64,000 bases of DNA from Hyperoodon ampullatus (GCA_949752795.1 OX457064.1:45938368-46002367); one strand, 5' to 3'. Counted from the first letter of the stretch, positions 11,150 through 21,880 are shown. The notes: generated by a model not told the origin, from the sequence alone. Program-made: numbers and translations.

Positions 11150-12085
11150 GGTATTACTGGGGCTCAGAGCAGGTTGCCCCAAATATGCCACAATGGTATA
11201 TTGATTACTTTGAACTAAAGTTACTTGAAAGGGACTTCCCTGGTGGCACAGTGATTAAGAACCTGCCTGCCAATGCAGGGGATACGAGTTCGATCCCTGG
11301 TCTGGGAAGATCCTACATGCCGTGGAGCAACTAAGCCCATGCACCACAACTACTGAGCCCACACACCACAACTACTGAGACCATGCGCCACAACTACTGA
11401 AGCCTGCATGCTCTAGGGCCTGTGTGGCGCAACTACTGAGCCCACGTGCTGCAACTACTGAAGCCCATGCGCCTAGAGCCTGTGCTCTGCAACAAGAGAA
11501 GCCACCACAATGAGAAGCCCGTACATAGCAAGGAAGAGTAGCCCACACTCACCATAACTAGAGAAAGCCTGGATGTAGCAATGAAGACCCAACACAGCCA
11601 AAAATTTTTTTAATAAATAAATAAATAAATAAAATAAAAACTATGACCCAATATAAAAAAAATAAACAAAGTTACTTGAGAAACTGCCAGTGCACAAAGG
11701 GCAGTCTGACCCTCCTCTGATCCCCTGAAAGCAGGAAACAAATCTCCCATGTGAAGGCACCCTCAGGATACAAGGAGGTAGAGAGGCTTCCTTGTTGCCA
11801 GAGATAGGGAATTCTTGGCTGAGAAACCTATATAAGCCTTATTACTTCTTTATTAATTTACTATCCGAAACCCAAACTCTGTTTAGCTTCTTCATTAATT
11901 AAGCACCCAAAGCCTAAGTTTCTTTGTCCTGTCAATTTCTCACAAAGTTGTTTCTTTGTCTAAAAAGTATAAAAGCTGTCTGTTTTGGTTCTATTTCTAT
12001 GAGACTTCAGTATCTACAAATTAGTTTTTTTGTTTTTCTGTTAATCTGTCGTGTGTCAAATTAATTATTATTCCCCCTCCCTGTC
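11150..12085 (+). mobile_element. Solo LTR of the 4424/5345 family, split by a SINE
   Basis: The 5' block 'ccccaaatatgccacaatgg...attgattactttgaactaaagttacttga' precedes the SINE, and the LTR resumes after it with 'gttacttgagaaactgcc'. A TATAAAAG box is at 11968-11975. The 3' block 'ttttctgttaatctgtcgtgtgtcaaattaattattattcc' matches the other copies. Excluding the SINE, the LTR is about 0.5 kb. No retroviral interior follows. Confidence 0.65.
11231..11667 (+). mobile_element. Long-form CHR SINE inside the LTR
   Basis: It starts gggacttccctggtggcaca, followed by A/B-box-like sequence, and ends with (ATAA)n. It is about 437 bp, twice the usual length, because the middle is built from about five imperfect copies of a 20-24-bp unit 'ccacaactactgagccca...'. 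It is flanked by the direct repeat aaagttacttga at 11217-11228 and 11668-11679. It is older than the GC-rich CHR copies. Confidence 0.9.
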
Positions 12086-12480
12086 AGTATTTCTTCAGTA
12101 CTCTAGACAGAGGATATGTGTTTAATATCTCAGCTCCCCAGGATAATCAATCTGTGTAGCAATGCTTGATTCTCAGACCTACAAGCAAGTGGAGAGGATT
12201 GTTGACCTGGCCAGACCAAAAACCTCAGCTAGGCTTTTCAGGAACAAAATAGTAGATATAGTAAGAGGGCAATCTGCTTTAACAGCTAATGAAATGTCTG
12301 TTTCAGCAGGAACAGCTGATGGGTTTGTTGTTTGAACTGCAGAATGTAAAGATGAAGGAGGTCTGATAGAAAAAATAATAATGATGTTACAATATGATGG
12401 CTGCTCTATCAGTCTGAGTCCATGGGTGACTATAATAGGCACTATAAGCATGTAGTGCACCTGAGAAATAGACCACTTTC
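12086..12480. other. Non-coding sequence with a short double-strand-open frame
   Basis: A 57-codon plus-strand frame (ATG at 12162, TGA ending 12335) and a 93-codon minus-strand frame (12179-12460) overlap here. I recognise neither product, and there is no splice or regulatory evidence. Both are most simply chance frames in DNA that is less AT-rich than its surroundings. Confidence 0.35.
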
Positions 12481-12484
12481 CTTT

Positions 12485-13084
12485 ATGATTGTGAGGTTAA
12501 AATATTACAACATGAGATTAATTAAGAAAGTGTGGTATCTATTCAGGATTAGATTAACAGACTAATGGAAAACAGCAAAATTTTAGAATCACAAATAACC
12601 ATCTGCGGGAAATTGAAATTCAAAACAAAGCAAAGTCATACAACAAATCACTGGGGCAAATGTTGACTACAATATTATTGTTTTCCATGTAGGAAAATCT
12701 ATTAGATCACACACCATGTAAGACATGACAAATGAAATAAAAACTTACACATAGAAATTGAAACATTAAAATATTTAGAAGAAATACAATGGAATTCAGT
12801 TACGACTGTTCTAAGTTACTTAAACAAGACAGAAAAAGCACATCTTATAAAGTAAGTTAAATTTGGCTTCAATAAAATTTAAAATTTCTGATTTAAAAAC
12901 AGTACTACAAACCAAAGATATATGCACAGACTAGAAGACTATATTTGTAATGTACATAACTAAAGAGTAATGTCCATAATATATAAAAAAATTCTTACTA
13001 ATCAGTAAGAGAAAAATAATCAAATAGAACAATGGGCAAAGTTAAAAATAACAAATCACAGAACTTAAATAGAAAGTACACATT
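12485..13084 (+). mobile_element. Ancient L1M ORF2 remnant, 5' piece
   Basis: The phrases 'aattcttactaatcagtaagagaaaaataatcaaatagaacaatgggcaaa' and 'agaactatattt'-like text match the 3' third of mammalian L1 ORF2. It is heavily mutated, with no open frame. It continues after the insert at 13099-13542. Confidence 0.6.
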
Positions 13085-13556
13085 TAAAGTATGTTCAAGC
13101 AGTTGTTAATTAGGGAAGGGAGGAGATGTGAGATCAGGGAGAAACAGTCAAGATCAGCCTTGGGGCAAGGTCCTGTTTCCCCATCAACAATACACATAAC
13201 AATACCTTTAAGCTATTTTGCAGATGTTGAAACCCCCTCCAGGTGGGAGAAGTTAACAGGATGGTATGCTGCTCACAAATATGTAGACCCCAGACCAGTT
13301 GGACCTGAAGGTTGGTGATGCTGACTCCTACTTACCTCACCACCAACCCATCAGAAGAATGAAAGCCTGTTACTGCCTTGATCCTTATCATATACCCCTA
13401 ACCAGGAGCCCTGACTATAAGACCTCTCCCTATTCCCCAGGGAGGGGGCACAGTTCTTGAGGCACTAGCCTACTGTGTTCCCCCTTTGCCTGGCAAAGTA
13501 ATAACACTATCCTTTTCTACTTCACCCGCCCCCCCCAAAAAATAAAGTATGTTCAA
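13085..13556 (+). mobile_element. LTR-like insert flanked by 14-bp direct repeats
   Basis: A 444-bp segment (13099-13542) interrupts the old L1. Its 3' part resembles an ERV1 LTR end: 'ccccagggagggggcacagttcttgag', then 'caaagtaataacactatcc', then 'tctacttcaccc'. It ends in C8 and A6. The flanks are a perfect 14-bp repeat, taaagtatgttcaa, at 13085-13098 and 13543-13556. Retroviral integration normally leaves 4-6 bp, so the flanks look like an L1-type target duplication. Confidence 0.6.
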
Positions 13557-14400
13557 AATTCCCTAGTTATCAGGGAAATGTAAATTAAATAATCATGAGA
13601 TATCATTTAATAATGATTACAGAGGAAAATTTTAAAGTCTGAGAGTACCAAGTTTCTGCAAGACTGTAGAGCAACAGTAAATCTCATACAACACTGAAGG
13701 AGGCATTGCTCTTTTGATGGAAGCACTTTGAAGAGCAATTTGGAAATAATTATTTAGAAAAATATACACATTCCTTACACCTCAGGAAACATACTCCTCA
13801 CAAAATACCCTGTTCTTGGTCCTAAAGAAATCCTTGCCCATAACGCACAGTAAGTCACAATAGAAGCATATTCACTGTGACATTATAATCGAGAATTATA
13901 ATAAACTTTAACATTTTAATAACCAAGAAAATGTGTAAATTACTTGTGGTATATTCATATGATGGTATAATATAAATATATGTAAATAAAGTAGAAGTGT
14001 TAGCATGAATAAATTCAATAAATATGATGTTGATTTAAAAAGAAACTTCAGCAGGATACAGTAGTATACCATTTATATAAAATTTAAACTCATGAAAACA
14101 ATGCCATCTATTGTTTATAGACATTTTTATACTTTATGTATTCATACATGGGAATGATAATCAACAAAACAAGGATAGTTGCTATACCTAGGAATGATAA
14201 AGTGGGAATAAGAGAAAGACATTATGTAATTTTTTTCTTAAGAAGTAATTAAAAAGAAGAAAAATATGTCAGGCTATAAAGATTTGAAAACTTGAGTTGT
14301 GGGTATACAGAAATTCATTACATAATTTGTGTATAATTTTTCTTTGTACTTAAATTTTTCACTAAAAATTTGTATAAATAAAATATGGCATTAAAAATAG
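13557..14400 (+). mobile_element. Ancient L1M ORF2/3'UTR remnant, 3' piece
   Basis: The text resumes the L1 interrupted at 13085: 'ttatcagggaaatgtaaatt', 'cactgaaggaggcattgctc', 'gaagagcaatttgg', then a degraded 3'UTR with 'gatacagtagtataccatttatataaaatt'. There are many indels and stops. Confidence 0.6.
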
Positions 14401-14574
14401 TCATAGGGAAGCTTAAAAAAAAAAAAAAAGCTGTATTTTGTTGGCCAAAAGTCAGGAGAGAAGAGCACTCAGGGAGGGGAAGGGAAGAGTTTGGGTCTGC
14501 TTTTTCCCTGAAGATATTTACTGATATGGATAGGGTGCCTGAGAGGTTGAATAACACTATTTAAAAAAAAAAAA

Positions 14575-15775
14575 TTCTTAGAAAGTATATGTATATAATT
14601 TCAAACTTACATAAAAGTTTCAAGAATAAAGGTATTCAATGTACACCCTTTATATCATTCACTTATTGTTAATATTGTACAAAATATGCATACACATAGT
14701 TTTTATTTTTCTGAAATATTTGCATGTAAGACAATATATCATGCTCTTTACCTCTAAATACTTCAGCATATCTTTCCTAAGAATATGAATATTCTTTAAG
14801 ATAATGGCAGTATAGTTAACAATTTCAGTACATAAAACACTGATACAATAATTTGATCAATTTTATCAGCTGACCCAATGATGTCATTTATATCATTTCC
14901 CCCTCCAATATATTATCTTATCTAAGGTCAGCTATTTCAATTATTTGCCAGGTCTCCTTAGCCTCATTTAATATGGAACATTTCACAGCCTTTATTATGA
15001 TATTAACATTTCTAATACAGTAATTCTCCTACCTTTTAAAAATAGAACTATACTCAGTTTTTTCTATCTCCTCATTACATTCTCAGCCAAAATAAAACAT
15101 GAACAACTTAGTATTCTCCTCAGGGTATCACCTCTGGATGCATATGACATCCTCCTGTTCGTGCACCCATTATCAGTAACATTAATTTTGCTCACTCTGT
15201 CAAAGTGTTGTCTAATTAATTTCTCACTGTATAACAATTTTATTTCCTTGTAACTAGTAAGCAATCTGACATTTTTAAGACCGTACAAATATCCAGTTTC
15301 TTATTAACTTTTCCTCCTAACCTTAAAATCTATAGATGAACATCTATGGCTGATTCTTGCCTGATCAGTCTTTACAGTGATACTTGCAAAATACTGATTT
15401 TCCAGCTCCAGCGCTCTGCCCATATTTACCAAACAGCACTTGGCATTCTACTGTAAGCAACAGCCCAACTTTTTGCCTTATTAATTAATTACTTCACTAA
15501 TAGATGGCTATATTTATTTACCATTAATATAGACTCATCAATTCCTATATTTGCAATGATTTCTAATTCATCTTCGTATTTCATTATTTTGGTGCTCAAT
15601 TTGTCCCATATTTTGTCAGTAGGAGCCTCATAAAAGTGGCTTCTTTATCTTTTTGACATGTCCCTATTATTTTTTGAGTAATTCCTTACTTTTCTGCATA
15701 ACAATATCGTCCAAGTTCATTCTGTGTCTTTCTTGTTCCAGTCTTGGAATCAGCCAGTTTCCTGAGAAGTAAGTA
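14575..15775. mobile_element. Ancient long interspersed repeat, family not assigned
   Basis: A run of phrases such as 'aatacttcagcatatctttcctaag', 'gacccaatgatgtc', 'ggtctccttagcctcatttaatatggaacatttcacagcc' and 'cttggaatcagcc' follows the order of a very common ancient mammalian LINE-type repeat. I am fairly sure it is a dispersed repeat but not of its name or polarity. A 79-codon minus frame just upstream (14318-14557) and a 74-codon frame inside it are shadows. Confidence 0.5.
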
Positions 15776-16025
15776 TTGCTTTGAGCAACACTTTCAACTG
15801 TTTCATGGGACTAGAATAACAGGTTGGAATCCAGAGTTTAATAAGAGAAAGTGGTTCTGCTGAAATACTTCACTTTGGATCAGAGCCTTAAAAGACTGCA
15901 CCCTAAAAATGAAAGTCAACTACAGCTCAATTTCAAATCTTCTCATTCTCTCAAATTAGATTAAGGTGATACTAGAGTGCTAGTGCCTTAACTCCCTTCC
16001 AGAATCACATAAAAAACCTCTCTGG

Positions 16026-16243
16026 TGGGCTTCCCTGGTGGTGCAGTGGTTGAGAGTCCGCCTGCCGATGCAGGGGACGTGGGTTCGTGCCCCGGTCTGG
16101 GAAGATCCCACATGCCGTGGAACGGCTGGGCCCGTGAGCCATGGCCGCTGAGCCTGCGCCTCCGGAGCCTGTGCTCTGCAAGGGGAGAGGCCACAACAGT
16201 GGGAGGCCCGCATACCGCAAAAAAAAAAAAAAAAAAAAAAAAA
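16026..16243 (+). mobile_element. CHR SINE, plus, with TSD
   Basis: A complete GC-rich CHR SINE ending 'ggcccgcataccgc' and an A-tail of about 25 bases. The direct repeat aaaaaacctctctgg flanks it (16011-16025, and again overlapping the tail to 16252). The many frames of 61-105 codons here are SINE shadows. Confidence 0.96.
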
Positions 16244-16254
16244 CCTCTCTGGAG

Positions 16255-16540
16255 AAAAATGGTACTATCCTAATTAACAAATTCCCTCCCAAAACAATTT
16301 TGAAAATACATCTGGAACACAATTAAAAAATAAATAGGCACACAATGAGGAAGGACAACATGAACAATATTCAACAGACACAACAGACAACAGAAAGAGA
16401 TACACAGAGGCTCAAGGTATTGCCATTATCTGACTTTAAAGTATCTACAAAGATGTTTGAAGAGGAAAAGAAAAGCAATACTGAGAATTTCAGCAGATAA
16501 ATGAAAACCATATGTAAGAAACAAAAATATAAAACAATAT
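16255..16540 (+). mobile_element. Ancient L1M 5'/ORF1-region fragment
   Basis: The phrases 'aggcacacaatgaggaaggacaacatgaacaa', 'acagaaagagatacacagaggctc' and 'gagaatttcagcagataaatgaaaaccat' match the region at the start of L1M ORF1 (coiled-coil part). No open frame is kept. Confidence 0.6.
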
Positions 16541-16547
16541 TATTGTG

Positions 16548-16795
16548 ATTAACATACATACACTACTACATATAAAACAGATAACAAACACGGACCTACT
16601 GTATGGCAGAGGGAAATATACTCAATATTTTGTAATAACCTATAAGGGAAAAGAATTCAAAAAAGAATATATACACACACACACACACTTACATATATAT
16701 ATAAGTGAATCCCTTTGCCGTACACCTGAAACTAACACAACATTGTTAAATCAACTATCCTTCAATTTTAAAAATATTAATAATTATAATTAAAA
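16548..16795 (+). mobile_element. 5'-truncated L1 3'UTR of the artiodactyl type
   Basis: It contains 'ggacctactgtatggcagagggaa', 'tcaatattttgtaataacctataagggaaaagaa', an (AC)/(AT) microsatellite, and 'acacaacattgttaaatcaactatccttcaa'. This is the 3' end of an L1 subfamily common in whales and ruminants. It is a dead fragment. Confidence 0.75.
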
Positions 16796-16814
16796 ATATA
16801 ATTGATGGCTTATT

Positions 16815-18293
16815 ATTTTAACAGGAGTGAGAAAAGGATGCCTACTATCACTGTTTCTATTGAACATTACATTAGATGTCTTACCAAATGTAGTAAAACA
16901 AGGAGAATGAAAAGTTAAACAAAAAGATTGGAAAGGGAAAATAACAATAATTAATCTCATATGGTTGTCTACAGCAAAATACTACAATATACACATAGGA
17001 TTAAAATTAATAGGTGATTTTATTAAGGTCGTTGCATGTAAGTTCAGTTAACCATGAACACATCCTTAATATGCTAGATATAAGAATATAGGAACTTTAA
17101 AAATTAAATTTGCATTTTTTAATTACATTAGAAATGTCACCATTCATGAGTAAATGTAGCAAAATATGTGCAGGGTTTCTATGTAAAAATCATAAAATTT
17201 TATTATGAAAAATTGAGGAAGACCTATATAGAGGGATATGACATCTTAATGGTTTAGAAAATATACCAAAGTATGCATGCAACCTCTCTACAAATTGATC
17301 CATAATTTAATAATATCTCATTAATCCTTTAACTGGACAAAGAGATTATAACATTTATACATAAATGTAAGAGTCAAGAATAGATTAGCAATACTGTATT
17401 GTATATTTGGAAGTTAGTAAGAGAATAGATCTTAAAAGTTCTCAACATAAGAAAAAACTTCATAACTGTGCAGTGATGGATGTTAACTAGACTTACTGTG
17501 GTGATTTCACAGTGCATACAAATATCAGGTTGTTATGTTGTATGCCTCAAATTAATATAATGTTATTTGCCAATTATATTTCAAAAAAATAGACTAGCGC
17601 TCTTTATTAAGAATAACAAAGTAGAAAGACTTCTTTTATTGGAAATCAATACATCTGTGTCAGTAATTAAGACAGTGTAGTATCGGAAGAATGATACACA
17701 AATTTACCAATGGAACAGAATGGAGTGCCCAGACACAGAAATACAGGCACATGATTTATAACAGTGATCCTGCATAGGAGAGGGAAAAGTGAGCTATTTT
17801 ACTAAATGGTAAATTTGCTTGCTGAATTGTGTATCCATATTGTAAAAATATAAGAATTTGACCCATACATGACCAGACACAATAAATTCTCAGGGGAGTA
17901 TAGTTCTGAATGGAAAAGGCAAAGTGTTACATCTAAAAATGACAAAATATAATATTTTTATGATTTCCATGTTATAGAGAAATTCTTTAAATAGGACACA
18001 GGAGGTAATTACCATAAATGCAAAAGACTGATGAATTCTATAATATTCGAATAAAGAAATTATGTATTTTCCTCAAAAGACATAATTAAGAGAGTTAAAG
18101 GCAAGCTACAAACTCAGAGAAGATATTTATGATATATTTAACTAAAAAATGGTTCCTATTTAGAAAATTCCTTCAAATTAATATAAAGAAGAGGCAATCA
18201 AAAGCAAAAAAAATGGGCATGAGCCTTAAACACACTTCAAAAGAAAAGGTTATCAAGTGACCAAGGAAAAGTTGTTTGACCTCATTAAGAGTA
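16815..18293 (+). mobile_element. Ancient L1M ORF2 remnant
   Basis: It begins near the reverse transcriptase region ('gtgagaaaaggatgcctactatcactg'), passes 'agacagtgtagtatcggaagaatgatacacaaatttaccaatggaacagaatgg', and ends near 'ttgacctcattaagag'. The blocks are in the same order as ORF2, but frames are destroyed. A younger L1 fragment starts at its 3' edge. Confidence 0.7.
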
Positions 18294-19326
18294 AGAGCAG
18301 ACACTATAAAACTCTTAGAGGAAAAACACTCTTTGACATAAACCACAGCAAGATCTTTTTTTGACCCACATCTTAGAGTAATGAAAATAAAAACAAAAAT
18401 AAACAAATGAGACCTAATGAAACTTAAAAGCTTTTGCACAGCAGAGGAAACTATAAACAACACAAAAAGACAACCCTCAGAAAGGGAGAAAATATTTGCA
18501 AATGAAACAACAGACAAAGGATTTATCTCCAAAATATACAAACAGCTCATGGAGCTCAAGATCAAAAAAACAAACAATCCAATTAAAAAATGGGCAGAAT
18601 ACCTACATAGATATTTCTCCAAAGAAGCCATACAGATGGCCAAGAGTCACAAGCTCAACATCACTAATTATTAGAGAAATGCAAATCAAAACTACAATGA
18701 GGTATCACCTCACACTGGTCAGAATGGCCATTATCAAAAAATCTAGAAACAATAAATGCTGGAAAGGGTGTGGTGAAAAGGGATCCCTCCTGCACTGTTG
18801 GTAGGAATGTAAATGGATAAAACCACTATGGAGAACAGTATAAAGGTTCCTTAAATAACCAAAAATAGAACTACCATATGACCCAGCAATCCCACTACTG
18901 GGCACATACCCTGAGAAAACCATAATTCAAAAAGAGTCATGTACCACAATGTTCACTGCAGCACTATTTACAATAATCAGAACATGGAAGCAACCTCAGT
19001 GTCCATCAACAGATGAATGGATAAAGAAGATGTGGCACGTATATACAATGGAATATTACTCAGCCATATAAAGAAACAAAATTGAGTTATTTGTAGGGAG
19101 GTGGATGGACCTAGAGTCTGTTATATAGAGTGAAGTAAGTCAGAAAGAGAAAAACATACACCATATGCTAACGCATATATATGGAATCTAAATAAAAATG
19201 GTACTGATGAACCTAGTGGCAGGGCAGGAATAAAGATGTAGACATAGAGAATGGACTTGAGGACATGGAGGTGGGGAGGCGGAAGCTGGGATGAAGTAAG
19301 AGTAGCATCGACATACATACACTACC
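18294..19326 (+). mobile_element. Younger L1: ORF2 3' end plus part of 3'UTR
   Basis: It starts at 'gagcagacactataaaactcttagagg' and covers the C-terminal third of ORF2: 'gaaacttaaaagcttttgcacagc', 'gatgtggcacgtatatacaatggaatattactcagcc', 'ggacctagagtctgtt'. The frames at 18417-18674 and 18496-18804 are pieces of it, and the minus frames are shadows. The 3'UTR stops abruptly at 'acactaccaa' and the tail is missing. Confidence 0.88.
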
Positions 19327-19357
19327 AAGCCTGTGCTCTAGAGCTCAGGAGCCATAA
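19327..19357 (+). mobile_element. Short CHR SINE fragment fused to the L1
   Basis: The sequence 'gcctgtgctctagagctcaggagcc' matches the interior of long-form CHR SINEs. It directly follows the truncated L1 3'UTR, as expected after a deletion between two repeats. At about 31 bp it is short, so the match is suggestive only. Confidence 0.4.
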
Positions 19358-19497
19358 CTTGGGGGGGTTGATGGCTCAATTCAATCTAATTTGGGAGGTA
19401 TTGTGAAAGATATTCTTTAATGGGACACAAGTCACTGCTGAATAAAAATGGGGAAAGACTGATATTGATCTTTGCATTTATCTATAAAATTATGTAG

Positions 19498-19725
19498 TGT
19501 AGCACTTAAGATCTGGACTCAGTACTTAGAGGGCCTGATTCTGCCACTTGCTGGCTCCATGACCAAGTGGAAGATGCTTAGCCAATCTCTGCCTCAGGGT
19601 CATTATCAATAAAATGGGCATAATAAAAGGCTGATCTCAAGGAGTTCTTCTGAGTATTAAGTCAGTTAATTCATAAAGCACATAGAAGAGTTCTTGGCCC
19701 CTTTAATAAACTCTTTGCTCTATTA
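19498..19725 (+). mobile_element. MIR SINE
   Basis: Nearly full-length MIR layout: 'gcacttaagatctggactcag...gattctgccacttgctggctcc', 'cagggtcattatcaataaaatgggcataataa', 'gtattaagtcagttaattcataaagcacatagaagagttcttggc'. It is ancient and inactive. Confidence 0.85.
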
Positions 19726-20745
19726 TAAACATTGCTTAATCAATGTAGGCATGTTCCAAAATTAAATCAAAACATGTTTTATTAAAAAGATGTAGTTTAC
19801 TTTTTAAAAGTACAAACTCATTATTTTATATACTTTACACAGTATTTGCATGAACAAACTCCTTTCAGGTTTTTAGTTTGTTGTTCTATCCTCTGCTAGA
19901 GCTATGATTTGGAATTTGCCAGAGTGAGACAATCTGCAACTAGGTATGAAATGACTAAACCACAAACAATCTTACTGGCTTGGTTATTTTAACCATTGAA
20001 ACCAGTCTCTGTACAATTAATTCAGCCACAATAAATAGTGAAAGTTGTTAAGATAGTAGAAATGATTAGTTTAACCATCACAGTTTTCTTTATGAATTAT
20101 ATGTTATAAATAAGCCTCTGTCTTCTTAACTCCATTGAGTGTATACAGAGTTAATAAACAATATATATTTATAATCAGAATTCAAATAGAATTGTAACTT
20201 CTGTGTCTTGAGCTTCTACTTTTTTCTTTTGTTTTGGCCTCTTGTTTCTAATAATAATAGAGTTTTCCACATTGTGGAAGACTCAAATTCTTAAGCCATA
20301 TGCCTTTTTCTTACTCACAATGTTGTAAGTTGCACCAAATTTAGAAATGAATTGAATGCAGTTGTATCATTGGGTTTCCACTTTGTGGAAATGACTTATA
20401 GTACTTAAATCTCATAAGCGCTCTATGGAGACTCACACTTTCAATCCCATAGCTAATTTCTTTTAAAGTTTTTAAAACTCTTTTTTTTTTTGTAAAAGAA
20501 ACTTCAAAATGAAAAAGAAAATGCTCAGTTTCCTGAGAGTATATTTATAGTTTCTCATATATTGGGATTTCTCAAATAAAGGAAAAACAAGAAGGGGAAC
20601 AATAATAACTTGCATGAAGCATTTGTTTACATAATATGCAACAGGCAACCACATCTTCTTTACTGAGAGTCAGTGAGCTTTTCCACAAAGGGCAATAGTT
20701 CCTAAGAAATCCAGCCATTTTCTGCCCCCACTATTCTTGTGTACA
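19726..20745. other. Unannotated non-coding sequence
   Basis: AT-rich, with no gene and no recognised repeat. Confidence 0.5.
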
Positions 20746-20800
20746 TTTGTGCATATGCATGGGGTGTGTGTGCATGTGTGGTGTGTGTATACATGTGAAT
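20746..20800. repeat. (TG)n-rich simple sequence
   Basis: Imperfect GT/TG dinucleotides ('ggggtgtgtgtgcatgtgtggtgtgtgtatacatg') lying just 5' of a purine minisatellite. Confidence 0.8.
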
Positions 20801-20864
20801 GTATGGGTATCAGTCAGTATTCTCCAGAGAAGGAGAATCAATAGGGGAGATATTGGGGAGGGAG

Positions 20865-21012
20865 GAAGAGAGATGGAGGGGGGAGGGAGGGGGGAGAGGG
20901 GGAGAGAGGGAGAGAGGGAGAGAGGGAGAGGGGGAGAGGGGGAGAGGGGGAGAGGGGGAGAGGGGGAGAGGGGGAGAGGGGGAGAGGGGGAGAGGGGGAG
21001 AGGGGGAGAGAG
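20865..21012 (+). repeat. (GGAGAGGG)n polypurine minisatellite
   Basis: About 148 bases of pure purine. From about 20925 to 21008 the sequence is a near-perfect 8-bp array in which runs of five G are separated by AGA. The 75- and 127-codon frames through it encode only Gly/Glu/Arg repeats and are artefacts. G5 runs with 3-base loops meet the usual G-quadruplex pattern. Confidence 0.95.
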
Positions 21013-21367
21013 GAAAGTTATTCTAAGGAAATTGTCTCACATGATTGCAAGAGCTGACAAATATGAAATCCGTAGGGCAGGTTCTCAGTGTAATCTGTCC
21101 TCCCCTCCTTCAGGCTGCTCCTGCATATGAGATGACACTGTTGCTCAACTTTGGAGGGAGCCCTGAGACAGAATAGTAGAGAGAAGCTGTAGAACATAGT
21201 TGATGTAGGTCTCTGTCATGTGACTGGAATCCTCTATTAGAGCTACCAAGAAATAAGAGATAAGCTGAGTGTATGTTATGGTGGCACCCAGAGCTAATGT
21301 ACTTTTAAACTAGTGAGTTGGAATTCTTGGGATTTCCTTTCTTTATTGAGTAACTTGAGTCAAAAAT
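21013..21367. other. Flank of the minisatellite, possibly an ancient repeat
   Basis: The text on both sides of the minisatellite ('attctccagagaaggagaatcaatagggg' before; 'aaggaaattgtctcacatgattgcaagagctgacaaatatgaaatccgtagggcagg' after) resembles a dispersed mammalian repeat that often carries a simple-repeat core. Family not assigned. Confidence 0.4.
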
Positions 21368-21375
21368 ATTAGGAG

Positions 21376-21579
21376 GGGCTTCACTGGTGGTGCAGTGGTT
21401 GAGAGTCCGCCTGACGATGCAGGGGACATGGGTTCGTGTCCCGGTGCGGGAGGACCCCACATGCCGCAGAGCGGCTAGGCCCGTGAGCCGTGGTCGCTGA
21501 GCCTGCGTGTCCAGAGCCTGTGCTCTGCAACAGGAGAGGCCACAACAGTGAGAGGCCCGCATACCGCAAAAAAAAAAAT
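21376..21579 (+). mobile_element. CHR SINE, plus
   Basis: A complete GC-rich CHR SINE ('ggggcttcactggtggtgcag' ... 'ggcccgcataccgc-A11'). The direct repeat attaggag is at 21368-21375, and aattaggag follows the tail. It shows a few more substitutions than the copies at 22478 and 30213. Confidence 0.93.
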
Positions 21580-21600
21580 TAGGAGAAGGCAAAATTTACC

Positions 21601-21880
21601 TAATATAGGTCAGAGTATATGACCTAGTCAGTTCACTCCTTGGAATTTATCCATGAGAAATGAAGTATATGTTCACACCAACACTTGTACATAAATATTC
21701 ATAGCAGTTTTACTTATAATTGCCAAAATGTAGAAAAAATATTTATAAATAGGTGAATGGATAAACAACTTGTGGAATAGATATAGAATAAAACTCAGCA
21801 ATAAAAATGAACAAACTATTGCTATACCTAATAGCATGGATTAATCTCAAGATAATTATGACATGTTTAAAGGGTCAGTC
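21601..21880 (+). mobile_element. Ancient L1M, 5' piece of a nested insertion
   Basis: The text 'ttcactccttggaatttatccatgagaaatgaagtatatgttcacaccaacacttgtacataaatattcatagcagttttacttataattgcc' is the L1M ORF2 C-terminal region. A younger L1 interrupts it and it resumes at 22701. The repeat [g]acaaaatttacc-like sequence flanks the whole L1M (21588-21600 and 23030-23042). Confidence 0.8.

Noticed and set aside
11310..11500. Regularly spaced repeats resembling a CRISPR array
   Set aside because: The 20-24-bp units are imperfect and adjoin with no unique spacers; they are internal amplification of a SINE in a mammalian genome.
3283..12085. Possible provirus between LTR copies
   Set aside because: The LTRs differ in orientation and divergence, and no primer-binding site, gag, pol or env sequence lies between them; solo LTRs explain the data.
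16026..16110. tRNA-like A and B boxes
   Set aside because: They belong to the tRNA-Glu-derived head of the CHR SINE, which no longer folds as a tRNA; the same holds for the other SINE copies, so no tRNA gene is called.
18173..18643. 156-codon minus-strand frame with hydrophobic segments
   Set aside because: It is antisense to L1 ORF2; the same kind of shadow appears at other L1 copies (for example 53596-54000, antisense to ORF1, and 49429-49617).
20747..21130. 127-codon frame with Gly/Glu/Arg repeats
   Set aside because: It is the translation of an 8-bp purine minisatellite, without a plausible gene context.
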